Assembly: GCF_032197885.1 (NCBI RefSeq)
Contig: NZ_CP134159.1
Location: 992,001 to 1,056,000, forward strand
From: Levilactobacillus namurensis
GTDB taxonomy: Bacteria; Bacillota; Bacilli; Lactobacillales; Lactobacillaceae
Length of the DNA stretch: 64,000 nucleotides
Direction of reading: 5' to 3'
Shown: positions 8,509 to 22,825 of the stretch, piece after piece
Position numbering within the stretch: the stretch's first letter is position 1
Layout of the letters: each line of letters starts with the position of its first letter
Notes under the pieces: model-generated
The model's database searches: none
Told to the model about the DNA's origin: nothing
Seen by the model: the letters and a program-made list of their open reading frames with translations, nothing else
Position numbers and translations under genes: made by a program

Positions 8509-9093
8509 GTGGCGCAGCTCTTTTTTCGGTACGGCGCAATGAACAGTGGGAAGACGATTGAAATTCTCAAAGTCGCGCATAACTATGAGGAACAGGACAA
8601 GCGGGTCATCATCATGACCAGTGGCCTGGATACGCGAGACGAGGTGGGGTATATCACTAGTCGCATCGGTCTCAAGCGGGCCGCTCACGCAATCTTTAAG
8701 ACCACTAACGTGTACGAAGAAGTGAAGCGCCTCGACCCTAACGCCAACTGCGTGCTGATCGACGAAGCCCAATTTCTGACTAAGGCGCACGTTCTTCAGT
8801 TGGCGAAAATCGTGGATGACCTAAAGATTCCGGTCATGACGTTTGGCCTCAAGAATGATTTTCGGAACGAACTCTTCGAAGGCTCCAAATATCTTCTATT
8901 ATATGCGGACAAGATCGAAGAGATGAAGACTATCTGTTGGTTCTGTACCAAGAAGGCCATCATGAATTTACGTTTTCATGATAATCACCCCGTCTATGAA
9001 GGGGAACAAGTTCAAATCGGGGGGAACGAAGCTTACTACCCCGTCTGTCGGCGTCACTACTTTAATCCGCCGTTGGATCAAATCGGCAAATAA
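8509..9093 (+). CDS. tdk: Thymidine kinase
   Basis: Type II thymidine kinase of 194 residues that phosphorylates thymidine with ATP in the pyrimidine salvage pathway. Visible motifs are Walker A GAMNSGKT (K15), the lasso region [11 protein letters not shown], the catalytic base E86 in LIDEAQF, and the zinc site C143/C146 with C180 and H183. The start is GTG after GGTGGGAG. The order tdk-prfA-prmC-tsaC-glyA-upp-atp is the standard Firmicutes arrangement. Confidence 0.96.
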   Translation: MAQLFFRYGAMNSGKTIEILKVAHNYEEQDKRVIIMTSGLDTRDEVGYITSRIGLKRAAHAIFKTTNVYEEVKRLDPNANCVLIDEAQFLTKAHVLQLAKIVDDLKIPVMTFGLKNDFRNELFEGSKYLLLYADKIEEMKTICWFCTKKAIMNLRFHDNHPVYEGEQVQIGGNEAYYPVCRRHYFNPPLDQIGK

Positions 9094-9114
9094 GAAATCG
9101 AGGTTAACACAAGA

Positions 9115-10200
9115 ATGGATGAAATGTTTGATAAGCTCCAAGCCGTCGCTGACCGCTACGACGAACTCAATGAATTGATCAGTGATCCGGAAGTTATCGC
9201 GGACACCCAGAAGTTCATGGCCCTGTCTAAAGAAGAAGGGGAATTGCGGGAAACGGTCGAAAAGTATCACCAGTACCAGGATGTCACCAAGCAGATCAAG
9301 GATGACGACGAACTGCTCCGGGAAAAGCTGGATGATGATATGGAATCGATGGTCAAAGACGAGCTTAAGGATCTCAACGATCAAAAGGCGAAGTTGGAAG
9401 AAGACATCAAGATTCTCTTGTTGCCTAAGGACCCCAACGATGATAAGAACATTATCATGGAAATCCACGGGGCCGCTGGTGGGGATGAAGCCAGCTTGTT
9501 CGCTGCCGACCTGTTCAGCATGTACTCTAAGTACGCGGAACGGCAGGGATGGAAGACGGAAATCATCGATGAGAACGCCACGGAAGTTGGTGGGTTCAAG
9601 GAAATCGTCATGATGATTTCTGGCGATAAGGTTTATTCCAAGCTCAAGTACGAAAACGGTGCGCACCGTGTCCAACGGGTACCGGTAACGGAATCTGCGG
9701 GCCGGGTACACACCAGTACGGCAACGGTCGGTGTGATGCCAGAAGAACAAGACGTCGATATCGATATCGATCCTAAGGATATTCGGACTGACGTTTACCG
9801 TTCCTCTGGTGCCGGTGGTCAACACATCAACAAGACGTCGTCTGCCGTTCGGATGACCCACTTGCCAACGGGCATCGTGGTGGCCATGCAAGACGAACGG
9901 TCACAACAGCAAAACCGGGCGAAGGCCATGCAGATTCTGCGGGCCCGGGTCTACGACTACTACAAGCAACAAGAAGAAAGTGCCTATAACGCTGAACGGA
10001 AGTCGGCGATTGGGACGGGGGACCGTTCAGAACGAATCCGAACCTATAACTATCCGCAAAACCGGGTGACCGACCACCGTATCGGCCTGACGTTGAATAA
10101 GTTAGACCGGATCATGAACGGAGAATTAGACGACATCATCGATGCCTTGATTCTTTCCGATCAAGCGGCCAAACTTGAAGACCTCAAGAATAATGGCTAA
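9115..10200 (+). CDS. prfA: Peptide chain release factor 1
   Basis: RF1 of 361 residues, which reads UAA and UAG and triggers peptide release. The codon-recognition tripeptide is P190-V-T192, a known RF1 variant of PxT, and the universal GGQ loop is at 234-236 ([10 protein letters not shown]). Q236 is the residue methylated by PrmC, whose gene overlaps the end of this one. ATG 9115 lies 21 bases after tdk. Confidence 0.97.
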   Translation: MDEMFDKLQAVADRYDELNELISDPEVIADTQKFMALSKEEGELRETVEKYHQYQDVTKQIKDDDELLREKLDDDMESMVKDELKDLNDQKAKLEEDIKILLLPKDPNDDKNIIMEIHGAAGGDEASLFAADLFSMYSKYAERQGWKTEIIDENATEVGGFKEIVMMISGDKVYSKLKYENGAHRVQRVPVTESAGRVHTSTATVGVMPEEQDVDIDIDPKDIRTDVYRSSGAGGQHINKTSSAVRMTHLPTGIVVAMQDERSQQQNRAKAMQILRARVYDYYKQQEESAYNAERKSAIGTGDRSERIRTYNYPQNRVTDHRIGLTLNKLDRIMNGELDDIIDALILSDQAAKLEDLKNNG

Positions 10201-11041
10201 CCCAATCACGTATTTTCAGGCGTTGCGGGAAGCTGAACAGCGGTTGACCCGTGATCATCAGGATTCTAGTGCGGCCCAGTTTCTCCTATTGGAGGGCCAT
10301 CAGTGGACGTTCACCCAATTGGTGCAGCATTACCTTGACCAGGTCCCCAGTGATGAATGGCAGACGTATCAGCAACAGATTCTCCGGGTGGGGCGTGGTG
10401 AACCAGCCCAGTATGTCCTGGGTCACGCGCCGTTTTATGGCCGGGACTTTCAGGTGACCCCAGCAACGTTGATTCCTAGAGAAGAGACGGAAGAGCTCGT
10501 TGAGTGGGTGCTGGCCAGTGTGCCAACGCCTAAGGCCCGCGTGATTGACGTGGGGACAGGGAGTGGGGCCATTGCCGTGACCTTGCAGGCCGAACGACCG
10601 CAGTGGCAAGTGACGGCGACCGATATCTCAACGGCTGCGTTGCAAGTGGCACAAGCTAACGCCCAGCGGCTAGCATCTAAGGTGCGGTTTACTAGTGGGG
10701 ACCTACTAGCCCCAGTACAGGGACAACGGTTTGACGCCATTGTGTCGAATCCTCCCTACATCGACCGGAAAGAATTAGCCGTGATGGACGATTCTGTTCG
10801 ACGTTACGAACCCGAGCAAGCATTGTATGCGGCGGACCACGGCTTAGCTTTTTATCATCGGTTTGCGGCGGTGCTCACGAATTTCTTAGCGCCTAAGGGG
10901 GCCTTCTTTGCCGAGATTGGTTATCGGCAGGGGCCGGCCGTTCAGGCTTTGTTTCAGCAGGCTCTGCCGGAGGCAACCGTGACGATTAGGCAGGATATGA
11001 GCGGCCATGACCGGATGGTTCGGGTAAACTTAACAGATTAA
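10193..11041 (+). CDS. prmC: Release factor glutamine methyltransferase
   Basis: HemK/PrmC family, 282 residues from ATG 10193: a helical N-terminal domain and then a Rossmann methyltransferase with the SAM loop VGTGSGAIA and the catalytic NPPY motif at 186-189. It methylates the glutamine of the GGQ loop of RF1 and RF2. The start lies inside the end of prfA (8-base overlap), so the pair is translationally coupled. A TTG 18 bases further upstream in the same frame is possible but has no better ribosome site. Confidence 0.95.
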   Translation: MANPITYFQALREAEQRLTRDHQDSSAAQFLLLEGHQWTFTQLVQHYLDQVPSDEWQTYQQQILRVGRGEPAQYVLGHAPFYGRDFQVTPATLIPREETEELVEWVLASVPTPKARVIDVGTGSGAIAVTLQAERPQWQVTATDISTAALQVAQANAQRLASKVRFTSGDLLAPVQGQRFDAIVSNPPYIDRKELAVMDDSVRRYEPEQALYAADHGLAFYHRFAAVLTNFLAPKGAFFAEIGYRQGPAVQALFQQALPEATVTIRQDMSGHDRMVRVNLTD

Positions 11042-11061
11042 AAGAGGAAGAGAGTACAGGT

Positions 11062-12078
11062 ATGGAAACTCAAATTTTTCAACCAAATCAAGTTGAGGCA
11101 GCGGCAGCCTTATTGAAGGCCGGTCAATTAGTGGCTTTTCCCACTGAGACCGTGTACGGATTAGGTGCTGATGCGACGAACGAAACGGCAGTCAAAAAGG
11201 TCTATGCGGCCAAGGGGCGTCCTAGTGACAACCCCTTAATCGTGACGGTTACCGGACAAGCCATGGTCGAGGAATACGCCCAACCGCTTTCCGCTACGGC
11301 TCAAAAGCTGATGCAAGCCTTTTGGCCAGGCTCTTTGACGTTGATCTTAAACCTACAGCCGGGTGCCCTCTCTAAGGCAGTGACGGGCGGACTGCGGACG
11401 GCGGCTTTTCGTAATCCTAAAAATAAGACCACGTTGAACCTGATTCAAGCTGCCGGGGTTCCTATCGTGGGGCCTTCGGCAAATACGTCGGGGAAACCTA
11501 GTCCGACCCTAGCTCAGCACGTCTACCACGATTTGAACGGTAAGATTGCCGGGATCGTCGATGACGGTCCAGCGGCCGTGGGAGTGGAGTCGACAATCTT
11601 AGACTTGACCGCAGACGTGCCCACGATTCTGCGTCCAGGGGCGGTCACGGAAGAACAGTTGGCGGCCGTCATTGGGACGGTTCGGTCGAACCATCACAAG
11701 GTGGGGGCAACTGAAGTTCCTAAGGCGCCTGGAATGAAGTACAAGCACTACGCTCCGGATGCCCAGGTCTACATCGTGGACCAGGTGGCAGATTGGCCGG
11801 CTGCTCTACAGTGGGCGGCTCAACAGACCACACCAGTAGGAGTGATGGCCGTGGATTCCGTTCTAGCTGACCAGACGTTACCTGCAAATACGGAAGTCTT
11901 TTCGTTGGGAACTGACATTGCGAGTGCTAGTCATTTACTCTTTGATGGCCTACGCCACTTTGACTTAGAATCCCCAGTTAAGAACATCTTGACGCAGGGC
12001 TTCCCACCAGTGGGATTAGGGGCAGCTTATATGAATCGGTTGAACAAATCTGCCGGTCAGATGCATTTTTCAAAATAA
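11062..12078 (+). CDS. tsaC: L-threonylcarbamoyladenylate synthase, Sua5 type
   Basis: Protein of 338 residues: a YrdC/Sua5 catalytic domain (about 10-200, with KxxGRPSDNPL and SANTSGKPSPT motifs) followed by the C-terminal Sua5 domain (about 220-335). It makes threonylcarbamoyl-AMP from threonine, bicarbonate and ATP, the first step of the t6A37 modification of ANN-decoding tRNAs. The extra domain marks it as the YwlC/Sua5 form and not short TsaC. It follows prmC by 20 bases. Confidence 0.93.
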   Translation: METQIFQPNQVEAAAALLKAGQLVAFPTETVYGLGADATNETAVKKVYAAKGRPSDNPLIVTVTGQAMVEEYAQPLSATAQKLMQAFWPGSLTLILNLQPGALSKAVTGGLRTAAFRNPKNKTTLNLIQAAGVPIVGPSANTSGKPSPTLAQHVYHDLNGKIAGIVDDGPAAVGVESTILDLTADVPTILRPGAVTEEQLAAVIGTVRSNHHKVGATEVPKAPGMKYKHYAPDAQVYIVDQVADWPAALQWAAQQTTPVGVMAVDSVLADQTLPANTEVFSLGTDIASASHLLFDGLRHFDLESPVKNILTQGFPPVGLGAAYMNRLNKSAGQMHFSK

Positions 12079-12090
12079 ATAGGATTTCAG

Positions 12091-12128
12091 CAAGCGGTTC
12101 CCCGCTTGAGCGAAAAGTTTGGTAAAAT
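12091..12128 (+). promoter_or_regulatory. glyA upstream region: GC-rich dyad and extended -10
   Basis: CAAGCGG (12091-12097) and CCGCTTG (12102-12108) form a perfect 7-base dyad with no T-run, so it is either a weak terminator for tsaC or an operator. TGGTAAAAT (12120-12128) is an extended -10, 38 bases ahead of the glyA start. Confidence 0.45.
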
Positions 12129-12166
12129 ATAACCAGCAATACGCTCAAGCTTAGGAGGGACCGCTT

Positions 12167-13408
12167 TTGAATTATCAAGAAAAAGATCCAGCATTGTGGG
12201 ACGCGATTCATCACGAAGAACAACGCCAAGAAGACACGATTGAATTAATTGCTTCTGAAAACATTGTGAGTGCCGCTGTTCGGGCCGCCCAAGGGTCGGT
12301 ACTGACCAATAAGTACGCTGAAGGGTATCCTGGCAAGCGCTACTACGGGGGAACCCAATACATTGATGTGGTCGAGCAACTAGCCATCGATCGGGCCAAG
12401 CAACTCTTTGGTGCGGAATATGCTAACGTTCAGCCGCATTCTGGGTCGCAGGCTAATCAGGCGGTTTATGCGGCCTTTCTTAAGCCGGGCGACACGATTC
12501 TAGGAATGGGCTTAGATTCCGGGGGTCACCTGACGCATGGGGCTAAGGTCAACTTCTCCGGGAAGCTCTACCGCACGTTTAGTTACGGGCTGGACCCGCA
12601 GACGGAACGCCTGGATTACGAGGCCATTCGGCAACAAGCATTAGACGTGAAGCCGCAATTGATTGTGGCGGGCGCTTCGGCTTATTCGCGGATCATCGAT
12701 TGGCAAGCTTTCCGTCGAATCGCCGATGAAGTGGGGGCCTACTTAATGGTCGACATGGCTCACATTGCGGGGTTAGTTGCGGTAGGCTTGCATCCGAGTC
12801 CCGTGGGGATTGCGGACGTCGTCACGACCACGACCCATAAGACGTTACGGGGACCACGGGGCGGCTTGATCCTTTCCCAGGAAAAGTATGCTAAGCGGCT
12901 TAATTCAGCGGTCTTCCCGGGGACGCAGGGAGGACCTTTGGAACACGTGATTGCCGGGAAGGCTGCGGCGTTCTTCGAAGATCTACAACCAGATTTTAAG
13001 ACCTATGGCCAGCAGATCATTGACAACGCTCACGCCATGGCAGCGGCCTTCAAGGAAGCGCCGAAGGTCCGGGTGGTTTCCGGCGGGACGGATAACCATT
13101 TGATGACGTTGGACCTGTCACAGACCACGCTGAACGGCAAGCAAGCCCAAGACTTGTTGGATAGCGTGATGATTACGACCAATAAGGAATCGATTCCTAA
13201 CGAGACGTTAAGTCCATTCAAGACGTCCGGTATTCGCTTGGGAACTCCGGCGATTACGACGCGTGGCTTTAACGCCGCAGAGTCCCGTGAAGTTGCCGAG
13301 CTGATTGTTAAGACAGTGCTGAATCCAACCGATGACGCCGTCTTAAATGACGTTCGGGCGCGCGTTCATGCGTTAACGCAGGCGCACCCGCTAACAGCCC
13401 TGCAATAA
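12167..13408 (+). CDS. glyA: Serine hydroxymethyltransferase
   Basis: PLP enzyme of 413 residues that interconverts serine and glycine with tetrahydrofolate, feeding one-carbon units to purine and thymidylate synthesis. The PLP lysine is K225 in [13 protein letters not shown], and the N-terminal LIASENIVS and [13 protein letters not shown] segments are conserved. The start is a TTG 7 bases after AGGAGGG; no ATG fits, and homologous proteins begin here. Confidence 0.96.
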   Translation: MNYQEKDPALWDAIHHEEQRQEDTIELIASENIVSAAVRAAQGSVLTNKYAEGYPGKRYYGGTQYIDVVEQLAIDRAKQLFGAEYANVQPHSGSQANQAVYAAFLKPGDTILGMGLDSGGHLTHGAKVNFSGKLYRTFSYGLDPQTERLDYEAIRQQALDVKPQLIVAGASAYSRIIDWQAFRRIADEVGAYLMVDMAHIAGLVAVGLHPSPVGIADVVTTTTHKTLRGPRGGLILSQEKYAKRLNSAVFPGTQGGPLEHVIAGKAAAFFEDLQPDFKTYGQQIIDNAHAMAAAFKEAPKVRVVSGGTDNHLMTLDLSQTTLNGKQAQDLLDSVMITTNKESIPNETLSPFKTSGIRLGTPAITTRGFNAAESREVAELIVKTVLNPTDDAVLNDVRARVHALTQAHPLTALQ

Positions 13409-13463
13409 AATTAGGATAAAAACGATTTCATGGCTAAAAAGACCACTATCCTGGCTCAGATAA

Positions 13464-13472
13464 TGGTACAAT
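13464..13472 (+). promoter_or_regulatory. upp promoter, extended -10
   Basis: TGGTACAAT lies 30 bases before the upp ATG. The -35 region is poor, which is usual for extended -10 promoters. Confidence 0.5.
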
Positions 13473-13501
13473 TGTAAGAAATAATAAAGGAGCGTTTATT
13501 C

Positions 13502-14131
13502 ATGGGGAAGTTTCAAGTACTCGACCACCCGTTGATTCAACACAAGCTGACGATTATTCGTAACAAAAACTGTGGGACCCGCAGTTTTCGGGAGGTCGTT
13601 AATGAGATCTCAACTTTAATGGCCTACGAAGTCTCTCGCGATATGCCGCTACAGGACAAGGAAATTGAGACGCCGGTTTCCAAGATGACTGCTAAGGAAC
13701 TCGCTGGTAAGAAAGTAGCCATTGTGCCCATTCTCCGTGCCGGTATTGGCATGGTCGATGGTATTTTGGAGCTGATTCCAGCTGCCAAGGTCGGACACAT
13801 CGGGATGTACCGGGATGAGAAGACGTTGCAGCCTCATGAATATTTTGTAAAATTACCATCGGATATTAATCAACGCCAAGTTTTCGTGGTTGATCCGATG
13901 CTGGCAACTGGTGGTTCTGCCATCATGGCCATTGATGCTCTGAAGAAGCGGGGCGCGACGAACATTAAGTTCGTGTGCTTGGTTTCAGCACCAGAAGGGG
14001 TCAAAGCCTTACAAGAAAAGCACCCGGATATTGACATCTACACGGCGGCCTTAGATGACCACCTGAACGAAGATGGCTACATTGTACCTGGTCTAGGCGA
14101 TGCCGGTGACCGGTTATTTGGGACGAAGTAA
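13502..14131 (+). CDS. upp: Uracil phosphoribosyltransferase
   Basis: Salvage enzyme of 209 residues that makes UMP from uracil and PRPP. It has the type I PRTase PRPP loop [12 protein letters not shown] and the C-terminal uracil-binding segment [15 protein letters not shown] 13502 follows AAAGGAG. It is followed by a terminator and then the ATPase operon, as in Bacillus. Confidence 0.97.
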   Translation: MGKFQVLDHPLIQHKLTIIRNKNCGTRSFREVVNEISTLMAYEVSRDMPLQDKEIETPVSKMTAKELAGKKVAIVPILRAGIGMVDGILELIPAAKVGHIGMYRDEKTLQPHEYFVKLPSDINQRQVFVVDPMLATGGSAIMAIDALKKRGATNIKFVCLVSAPEGVKALQEKHPDIDIYTAALDDHLNEDGYIVPGLGDAGDRLFGTK

Positions 14132-14136
14132 ACGTT

Positions 14137-14172
14137 AAAGGAGATCCGACTTTGGTCGGGTCTCTTCTTTCG
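14137..14172 (+). terminator. upp terminator
   Basis: AAAGGAGATCCGAC pairs with GTCGGGTCTCTTCTTT around a 4-base loop (one mismatch), ending in a T-rich tail. Confidence 0.75.
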
Positions 14173-14236
14173 TTATCATTTGAAACCCAATTGTTTGACT
14201 GGTCAACTAATGGGCTGATTGCGCACGCAAATAGCG

Positions 14237-14254
14237 AACGAAAACGGTTTCGTT
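14237..14254 (+). promoter_or_regulatory. LacI/CcpA-like palindrome upstream of the atp operon
   Basis: AACGAAAACGGTTTCGTT is a near-perfect palindrome centred on CG. It resembles a cre box but has C and G at the outer positions where cre has T and A. It lies 70 bases upstream of the atp -35. Control by CcpA or a relative is only a suggestion. Confidence 0.3.
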
Positions 14255-14323
14255 GCCCGTAGTACGGTAAAGCTAGCCAGGAAGCTGACTTAGTAAATAC
14301 CCGGAATTTTCGGGAAAATTGTT

Positions 14324-14352
14324 TTGTTTTTTATGTGAATTGGTGGTATGAT
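14324..14352 (+). promoter_or_regulatory. Promoter of the ATP synthase operon
   Basis: TTGTTT (14324-14329), a 17-base spacer and TATGAT (14347-14352) with an extended TGG. Transcription would start near 14359 and give a leader of about 120 bases. Confidence 0.7.
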
Positions 14353-14412
14353 TTCCAGTGTATTTGAATGGAGCGCTCGCTTCGTTCACTATTCCGTAAT
14401 TTCTCGGATGGC

Positions 14413-14433
14413 AAGCTGGTTAAGCCAGTTTTT
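14413..14433 (+). other. Leader hairpin of the atp operon
   Basis: AAGCTGG (14413-14419) pairs with CCAGTTT (14425-14431) around a 5-base loop and runs into TTGTC. It is a weak terminator-like structure between the promoter and atpB and may attenuate or stabilise the mRNA. Apart from this hairpin, the promoter, the palindrome and the upp terminator, I see nothing else in 14132-14481. Confidence 0.4.
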
Positions 14434-14481
14434 GTCTCTTAGCAGTTACGTCCATATAGTGTTGAAAAGAGGTGATATTCG

Positions 14482-15446
<965 letters not shown>

Positions 15447-15492
15447 TTCACTTATTTCTCAATTATTTGACAGTAAAAGGAGGTGTCAATAG

Positions 15493-16008
15493 ATGCTCTC
15501 ACATTTAGTAGCTGGTCAAACGCTGTACTTCGGTGACTCGTTGTTCTACATCGTCTGCTTCTTACTGTTGATGTGGTTGATCAAGATTTTTGCTTGGAAG
15601 CCTGTCACTAAGATGATGCAAGACCGGTCAGACAAGATTGCCAACGATATCGACTCTGCCGAGAAATCTCGGACGGATGCCGCTAGCTTGGTTGCTAAGC
15701 GCCAAGAAGCTTTAAACGCTTCTCACGCTGAAGCCCAAACGATCGTGCAAACTGCCAAGACCAATGGTCAACAACAGCGGGATCAAATCGTAGCGCAAGC
15801 TCAAACGGACGTGCAAACGTTGAAGGCCACTGCCCAAAAAGACATTGCGCAAGAACGTGAAGACGCGCTGGCCAATGCCCGGGACGATGTTGCGGACCTA
15901 TCTATTGAGATTGCTTCCAAGATCATTCAAAGAGAATTAAACGCTGATGACCAAAAAGCATTGATTGATTCTTACATTGAAGGGTTGGGGAAGCAACATG
16001 AGTCTTAA
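15493..16008 (+). CDS. atpF: F1Fo ATP synthase subunit b
   Basis: Peripheral stalk protein of 171 residues with one N-terminal membrane helix (about 14-34) and a long alanine- and glutamine-rich coiled coil. It connects subunit a to F1. AAGGAGGTG lies 7 bases before ATG 15493. Its end overlaps the start of atpH by 11 bases. Confidence 0.95.
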   Translation: MLSHLVAGQTLYFGDSLFYIVCFLLLMWLIKIFAWKPVTKMMQDRSDKIANDIDSAEKSRTDAASLVAKRQEALNASHAEAQTIVQTAKTNGQQQRDQIVAQAQTDVQTLKATAQKDIAQEREDALANARDDVADLSIEIASKIIQRELNADDQKALIDSYIEGLGKQHES

Positions 16009-16540
16009 TAGGACAACGGTAGCGAAACGCTACGCACGCGCATTGTTTGAATTGTTGTCCGAAAAAGACCAATTGGAGTCAGTTTATCCTGAACTTCAAG
16101 AGCTTCGACGTGTCTTCCAGGACAACCCACAATTGGGTACTGTACTCTCAGACGCTAGTCTACAAGCTGCTGATCGCGAGAAACTGGTGAGTCAATTGGC
16201 TGAATCAGCTTCGCCTTACGTTCAAAACCTCATTCACATGGTGTATGACTATGGACGGATGGATGCGATGGTTGCCATTCTGGACCAATTCCAGCGCTTG
16301 TATGATGATTTGCATCATACCGTTTATGCGCAAGTCACGACGGCAATTGAACTTTCTGCTGAGCAGAAGGATAAGATTGCGGCGGCCTATGCGCAACGGG
16401 TTGGCGCTCAGAAAGTTATTTTAGACAGTCAGGTCGACCCAACGATCATTGGCGGTGTTGTGGTTCAATCTGCCGGGATGATCCTTGATGGGAGTCTTAA
16501 GACGAAAATCAACAAGTTGCGGCGTCAACTGTTGTCATAA
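15998..16540 (+). CDS. atpH: F1Fo ATP synthase subunit delta
   Basis: F1 stator subunit of 180 residues with the conserved N-terminal [12 protein letters not shown] and the C-terminal [20 protein letters not shown] segments. It caps F1 and binds the b stalk. I start it at ATG 15998 ([12 protein letters not shown]); an upstream in-frame start at 15965 would add 11 residues not seen in the family. Confidence 0.94.
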   Translation: MSLNRTTVAKRYARALFELLSEKDQLESVYPELQELRRVFQDNPQLGTVLSDASLQAADREKLVSQLAESASPYVQNLIHMVYDYGRMDAMVAILDQFQRLYDDLHHTVYAQVTTAIELSAEQKDKIAAAYAQRVGAQKVILDSQVDPTIIGGVVVQSAGMILDGSLKTKINKLRRQLLS

Positions 16541-16555
16541 AAAATCTGTAGGTAA

Positions 16556-18112
<1,557 letters not shown>

Positions 18113-18142
18113 GATTGCTTGAAGGAAGGATGGTGAGGAACA

Positions 18143-19042
18143 ATGGCTGAATCGATTCATGACGTTCAACGTCGGATTAACTCGACCAAGGCTACCCGCC
18201 AAATTACGGCGGCCATGCATATGGTTTCGACGGCGAAGTTAAACAAGATTCAGAAACACGCGACCGGCTACCAAGACTACGTGTCAAAGGTAAAGGCAGT
18301 CGTGATGCACCTTTCGCAGTCTCATCTGTTGGATAATTCCTCAAGCAACCTGCAGTCAGATCGTCCAGTTAAGAAAACTGCCTACTTGGTGATTACCTCT
18401 GACCGGGGCATGGTGGGAAGCTACAATAGTAGTGTCCTCCGCGATGCTAACCGGTTTATCGACAAGCGGACGCCGAATCCCGACGACTACATGGTGTTAG
18501 CCGTTGGTGGGACGGGTGCAGATTTCTATAAGCACCGGGGAGTCAATGTGGCTTACGAATACCGTGGCGTTAGCGACGTTCCTGAATTCAATGAAGTTCG
18601 GGAAATCGTCAAGACGGTTACCACGATGTTCGATAACCAAGTGTTCGATGAACTCTTTGTTTGCTACAACCACTTTGTTAACCGGATTTCATCCCGGTTC
18701 CGGGCTGAAAAGATGCTACCAGTGGATAAGGAAACCCTGACCACTGACGCAGCCAACGATACGCCAACTAAGCCGTTAACGGCGGAGTATGACACGGAGC
18801 CTTCTGAAGCAGAAGTGCTGCAGGTCGTGCTACCACAGTACGCGGAAAGCTTGGTATATGGCGCGATTCTGGACGCTAAGACTTCTGAACATGCATCTAG
18901 CACCAACGCGATGCAGTCCGCTACTGATAATGCCGATGATTTGATCGCAACGTTGCAACTGCACTATAACCGTGCACGTCAAGCCGCGATTACGACTGAA
19001 ATCACCGAAATTACCGGTGGTCAAGAAGCCTTAAACAAATAA
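18143..19042 (+). CDS. atpG: F1Fo ATP synthase subunit gamma
   Basis: Central rotor shaft of 299 residues. The N-terminal [24 protein letters not shown] and C-terminal [10 protein letters not shown]...[15 protein letters not shown] helices form the coiled coil that turns in the head. An internal region (about 200-220) is rich in Thr, Asp and Pro and is somewhat longer than in Bacillus. Confidence 0.96.
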   Translation: MAESIHDVQRRINSTKATRQITAAMHMVSTAKLNKIQKHATGYQDYVSKVKAVVMHLSQSHLLDNSSSNLQSDRPVKKTAYLVITSDRGMVGSYNSSVLRDANRFIDKRTPNPDDYMVLAVGGTGADFYKHRGVNVAYEYRGVSDVPEFNEVREIVKTVTTMFDNQVFDELFVCYNHFVNRISSRFRAEKMLPVDKETLTTDAANDTPTKPLTAEYDTEPSEAEVLQVVLPQYAESLVYGAILDAKTSEHASSTNAMQSATDNADDLIATLQLHYNRARQAAITTEITEITGGQEALNK

Positions 19043-19058
19043 TGACGGGAGGAATTAA

Positions 19059-20480
<1,422 letters not shown>

Positions 20481-20493
20481 GGAGGGATTCTAA

Positions 20494-20913
20494 TTGGCTG
20501 ATAATTCATCAGTATTATCCGTTAGTATCGTCACTCCCGATGGTCGCGTGTATGAACACGAGAGTACCTTTTTAGTGGTCACCACGAAATTAGGACAACT
20601 CGGGATCATGCCAAATCACGTTCCGGTCATTACTTCTTTGGAAGTTGACGAGGCCCGGATCAAGCATGATGACACGGAAGACAAGGTTGCCGTTAACGGT
20701 GGCTTCCTTGAATTCTCGAACAATACGGCCACCATTGTTGCTGACAGTGCGGAACGTCAAGACGACATCGATGTCGCCCGGGCGGAAAATGCACGTCAAC
20801 GGGCTGAGAAGACCATCAAGCAAGCGCAAGCAGCGCATGATGCAGACTCCTTAGCACGGGCTGAAGTTGCGTTACGACGGGCCGTTAACCGGATTAACGT
20901 CGCAAAGCACTAA
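20494..20913 (+). CDS. atpC: F1Fo ATP synthase subunit epsilon
   Basis: Protein of 139 residues: an N-terminal beta sandwich (about 1-85, including the TKLGQLGIMPNHVPVIT signature) and two C-terminal helices that can inhibit hydrolysis. The start is TTG 20494, 7 bases after GGAGGG. It ends the operon. Confidence 0.95.
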   Translation: MADNSSVLSVSIVTPDGRVYEHESTFLVVTTKLGQLGIMPNHVPVITSLEVDEARIKHDDTEDKVAVNGGFLEFSNNTATIVADSAERQDDIDVARAENARQRAEKTIKQAQAAHDADSLARAEVALRRAVNRINVAKH

Positions 20914-20946
20914 TGAAAAAATTAACATTTAAATAAATGGATTTTT

Positions 20947-20983
20947 AATGGCAATTCTCATCTGAGGGTTGCTATTTTTTTAT
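20947..20983 (+). terminator. Terminator of the ATP synthase operon
   Basis: A 12-base stem with G-U pairs (TGGCAATTCTCA with TGAGGGTTGCTA) is followed by seven T. Confidence 0.85.
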
Positions 20984-21064
20984 CCTTGGATAAGGAGGTC
21001 CTTAACGAGTTCGGGATTCATTAGTAAATGTAATATTACAACGGCCGATTTTACGGGAATCACG

Positions 21065-21093
21065 GGGACAAGCCCTAAGAAATATGCTATAGT
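21065..21093 (+). promoter_or_regulatory. Promoter of the DUF1146-murA unit
   Basis: GGGACA (21065-21070), 17 bases, TATAGT (21088-21093). The -35 is weak; TATGCT at 21083 is an alternative -10. Confidence 0.4.
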
Positions 21094-21123
21094 TAATGAG
21101 AATGTTCAGAAGGGATGGAGTCG

Positions 21124-21354
21124 ATGAAACTCATCGGGATGCAAGGAATTTTAACGATTATTAGTCATTTGTTCTTTATTGCGCTAGCTTTTTGGGCCAT
21201 TTCAGCCCTGCATATTGAGCGATTGATGACCTTTTATCCGCGGCAGTCACGCGTGCTGATCGTCATGTTAGCGGTCGCAATTGGCTTTGGTTGCAGCTCA
21301 TTCTTTTTGGACTTCATTAACAATGTTCGTAATCTAGGCTACCTGGTACGGTAG
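21124..21354 (+). CDS. DUF1146 family small membrane protein (YwzB-like)
   Basis: Protein of 76 residues with two membrane helices (about 9-30 and 43-66) separated by a basic loop around PRQSR. The size, topology and position between atpC and murA match Bacillus YwzB and other DUF1146 proteins, whose function is not known. ATG 21124 lies 9 bases after AAGGG; the upstream in-frame ATG 21115 directly abuts that site and is unlikely. Confidence 0.8.
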   Translation: MKLIGMQGILTIISHLFFIALAFWAISALHIERLMTFYPRQSRVLIVMLAVAIGFGCSSFFLDFINNVRNLGYLVR

Positions 21355-21382
21355 ACGTATAAAATATTTTTGGAGGTATCCC

Positions 21383-22696
21383 ATGGAAAAAATCGTTGTT
21401 CATGGTGGGAACCGTTTAACGGGTGAGGTCCAAATCGAAGGCGCCAAGAATGCCGTTTTACCAATCTTAGCGGCATCAATTCTGGCGAATGAAGGGATCA
21501 CGCATTTAACAAATGTTCCGGTTCTATCTGACGTTTATACAATGAACAAAGTCCTGCGGTTCTTGAACCTGCGGGTTGACTTTGATGAGGCCAATCGTGC
21601 GATTACGATTGATGCGACCAAGCAGCTTTCGAGTGAGGCACCGTTTGAATACGTGTCGAAGATGCGTGCATCGATCGTGGTGATGGGTCCCTTACTGGCG
21701 CGATTAGGGCATGCTCGGGTCGCTTTACCAGGGGGTTGTGCCATCGGAACGCGACCAATCGACCTCCATCTGAAGGGCTTAGAAGCCTTGGGTGCGCGAA
21801 TCGAACAACACGATGGGTTCGTTGAAGCGTTTGCCGACCACCTGACTGGTGCGCACATCTACTTGGACTTTCCTAGTGTTGGGGCGACCCAGAACATCAT
21901 GATGGCGGCCTGCCTGGCGCAGGGGACCACGGTGATCGATAATGTCGCCCGGGAACCGGAAATCGTGGATTTGGCTAACGTCTTGAATAAGATGGGCGCG
22001 CATGTTCGCGGTGCGGGGACGGAAACGTTGCGTATCGATGGGGTCGCTGCGATGCACGGAACGGACCACAGTGTGGTTCAGGACCGCATCGAGGCGGGGA
22101 CCTTCATGGTGGCTGCTGCGTTGACTCGTGGAAACGTGTTGATCAAGGATGGAATTGTTGAACATAACAAGCCTTTGATTTCCAAATTACAAGAAATGGG
22201 CGCACAGGTCATGGACGAGCCAGCGGGAGTCCGGGTTATCGGACCAGATGAACTCGCCCCAACGGACGTTAAAACTTTACCGTATCCCGGTTTCCCTACG
22301 GATATGCAGCCGCAGATGACGATTTTACAGCTGGCTGCTAAGGGGACCAGCACCATGACCGAGACCGTCTTTGAGAACCGGTTCATGCATTTGGAAGAAT
22401 TGCGGCGGATGAATGCCCAGTTCCAGATCAATGGCCAGACGGTGGTTATGCACGGGCCAACCGACTTTAACGGAGCCGAGGTTGCAGCAACGGATCTACG
22501 GGCTGCCGCGGCGCTAGTTTTGGCTGGGCTGGTCGCAGACGGCTATACGCAAGTAACCAATTTAAAGTACTTAGACCGAGGGTACTACGACTTCCATAAG
22601 AAACTCGCAGCACTAGGGGCAGAGATCAAGCGAATCTCGGTTCCGGATAATGACGCCGTGGTGTTGAAGAATGCCCGGGTCGATAACGAAGTCTAA
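21383..22696 (+). CDS. murA: UDP-N-acetylglucosamine 1-carboxyvinyltransferase
   Basis: Enzyme of 437 residues for the first committed step of peptidoglycan synthesis: transfer of enolpyruvate from PEP to UDP-GlcNAc. K22 (GAKNAVLP) and the catalytic, fosfomycin-target cysteine C119 ([11 protein letters not shown]) are present. The position after atpC and before mbl corresponds to the murAA/murA1 copy of Firmicutes; a second paralogue is likely elsewhere. GGAGG precedes ATG 21383. Confidence 0.96.
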   Translation: MEKIVVHGGNRLTGEVQIEGAKNAVLPILAASILANEGITHLTNVPVLSDVYTMNKVLRFLNLRVDFDEANRAITIDATKQLSSEAPFEYVSKMRASIVVMGPLLARLGHARVALPGGCAIGTRPIDLHLKGLEALGARIEQHDGFVEAFADHLTGAHIYLDFPSVGATQNIMMAACLAQGTTVIDNVAREPEIVDLANVLNKMGAHVRGAGTETLRIDGVAAMHGTDHSVVQDRIEAGTFMVAAALTRGNVLIKDGIVEHNKPLISKLQEMGAQVMDEPAGVRVIGPDELAPTDVKTLPYPGFPTDMQPQMTILQLAAKGTSTMTETVFENRFMHLEELRRMNAQFQINGQTVVMHGPTDFNGAEVAATDLRAAAALVLAGLVADGYTQVTNLKYLDRGYYDFHKKLAALGAEIKRISVPDNDAVVLKNARVDNEV

Positions 22697-22707
22697 CGTT
22701 GAAACCT

Positions 22708-22735
22708 AAAGGGGTGGCATCACGCCACCTTTTTA
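22708..22735 (+). terminator. murA terminator
   Basis: AAAGGGGTGGC pairs with GCCACCTTTTT around a 5-base loop, with a T-run. Confidence 0.85.
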
Positions 22736-22752
22736 TTTGGTCTAGCAAACCA

Positions 22753-22781
22753 TTTAGAGTTTATGCGGATTGTGGTATAAT
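22753..22781 (+). promoter_or_regulatory. Promoter of the mbl operon
   Basis: TTTAGA, 17 bases, extended TGG and consensus TATAAT (22776-22781). It probably drives mbl, yidD and DUF2969. Confidence 0.75.
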
Positions 22782-22825
22782 GAAACGTTGAAAATTGGCA
22801 TCTAAAATCAGGAGGATTCAAAAGT

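Noticed and set aside
8968..9891. Minus-strand 307-codon frame opposite prfA
   Set aside because: It is the antisense of a highly conserved gene; its composition (Arg/His/Phe/Val) follows the codon pattern of prfA.
20984..21060. AAGGAGG-like sequence after the atp terminator as evidence of a small gene
   Set aside because: No start codon follows in an open frame; the AAGGAGGTCCTT is a short palindrome only.
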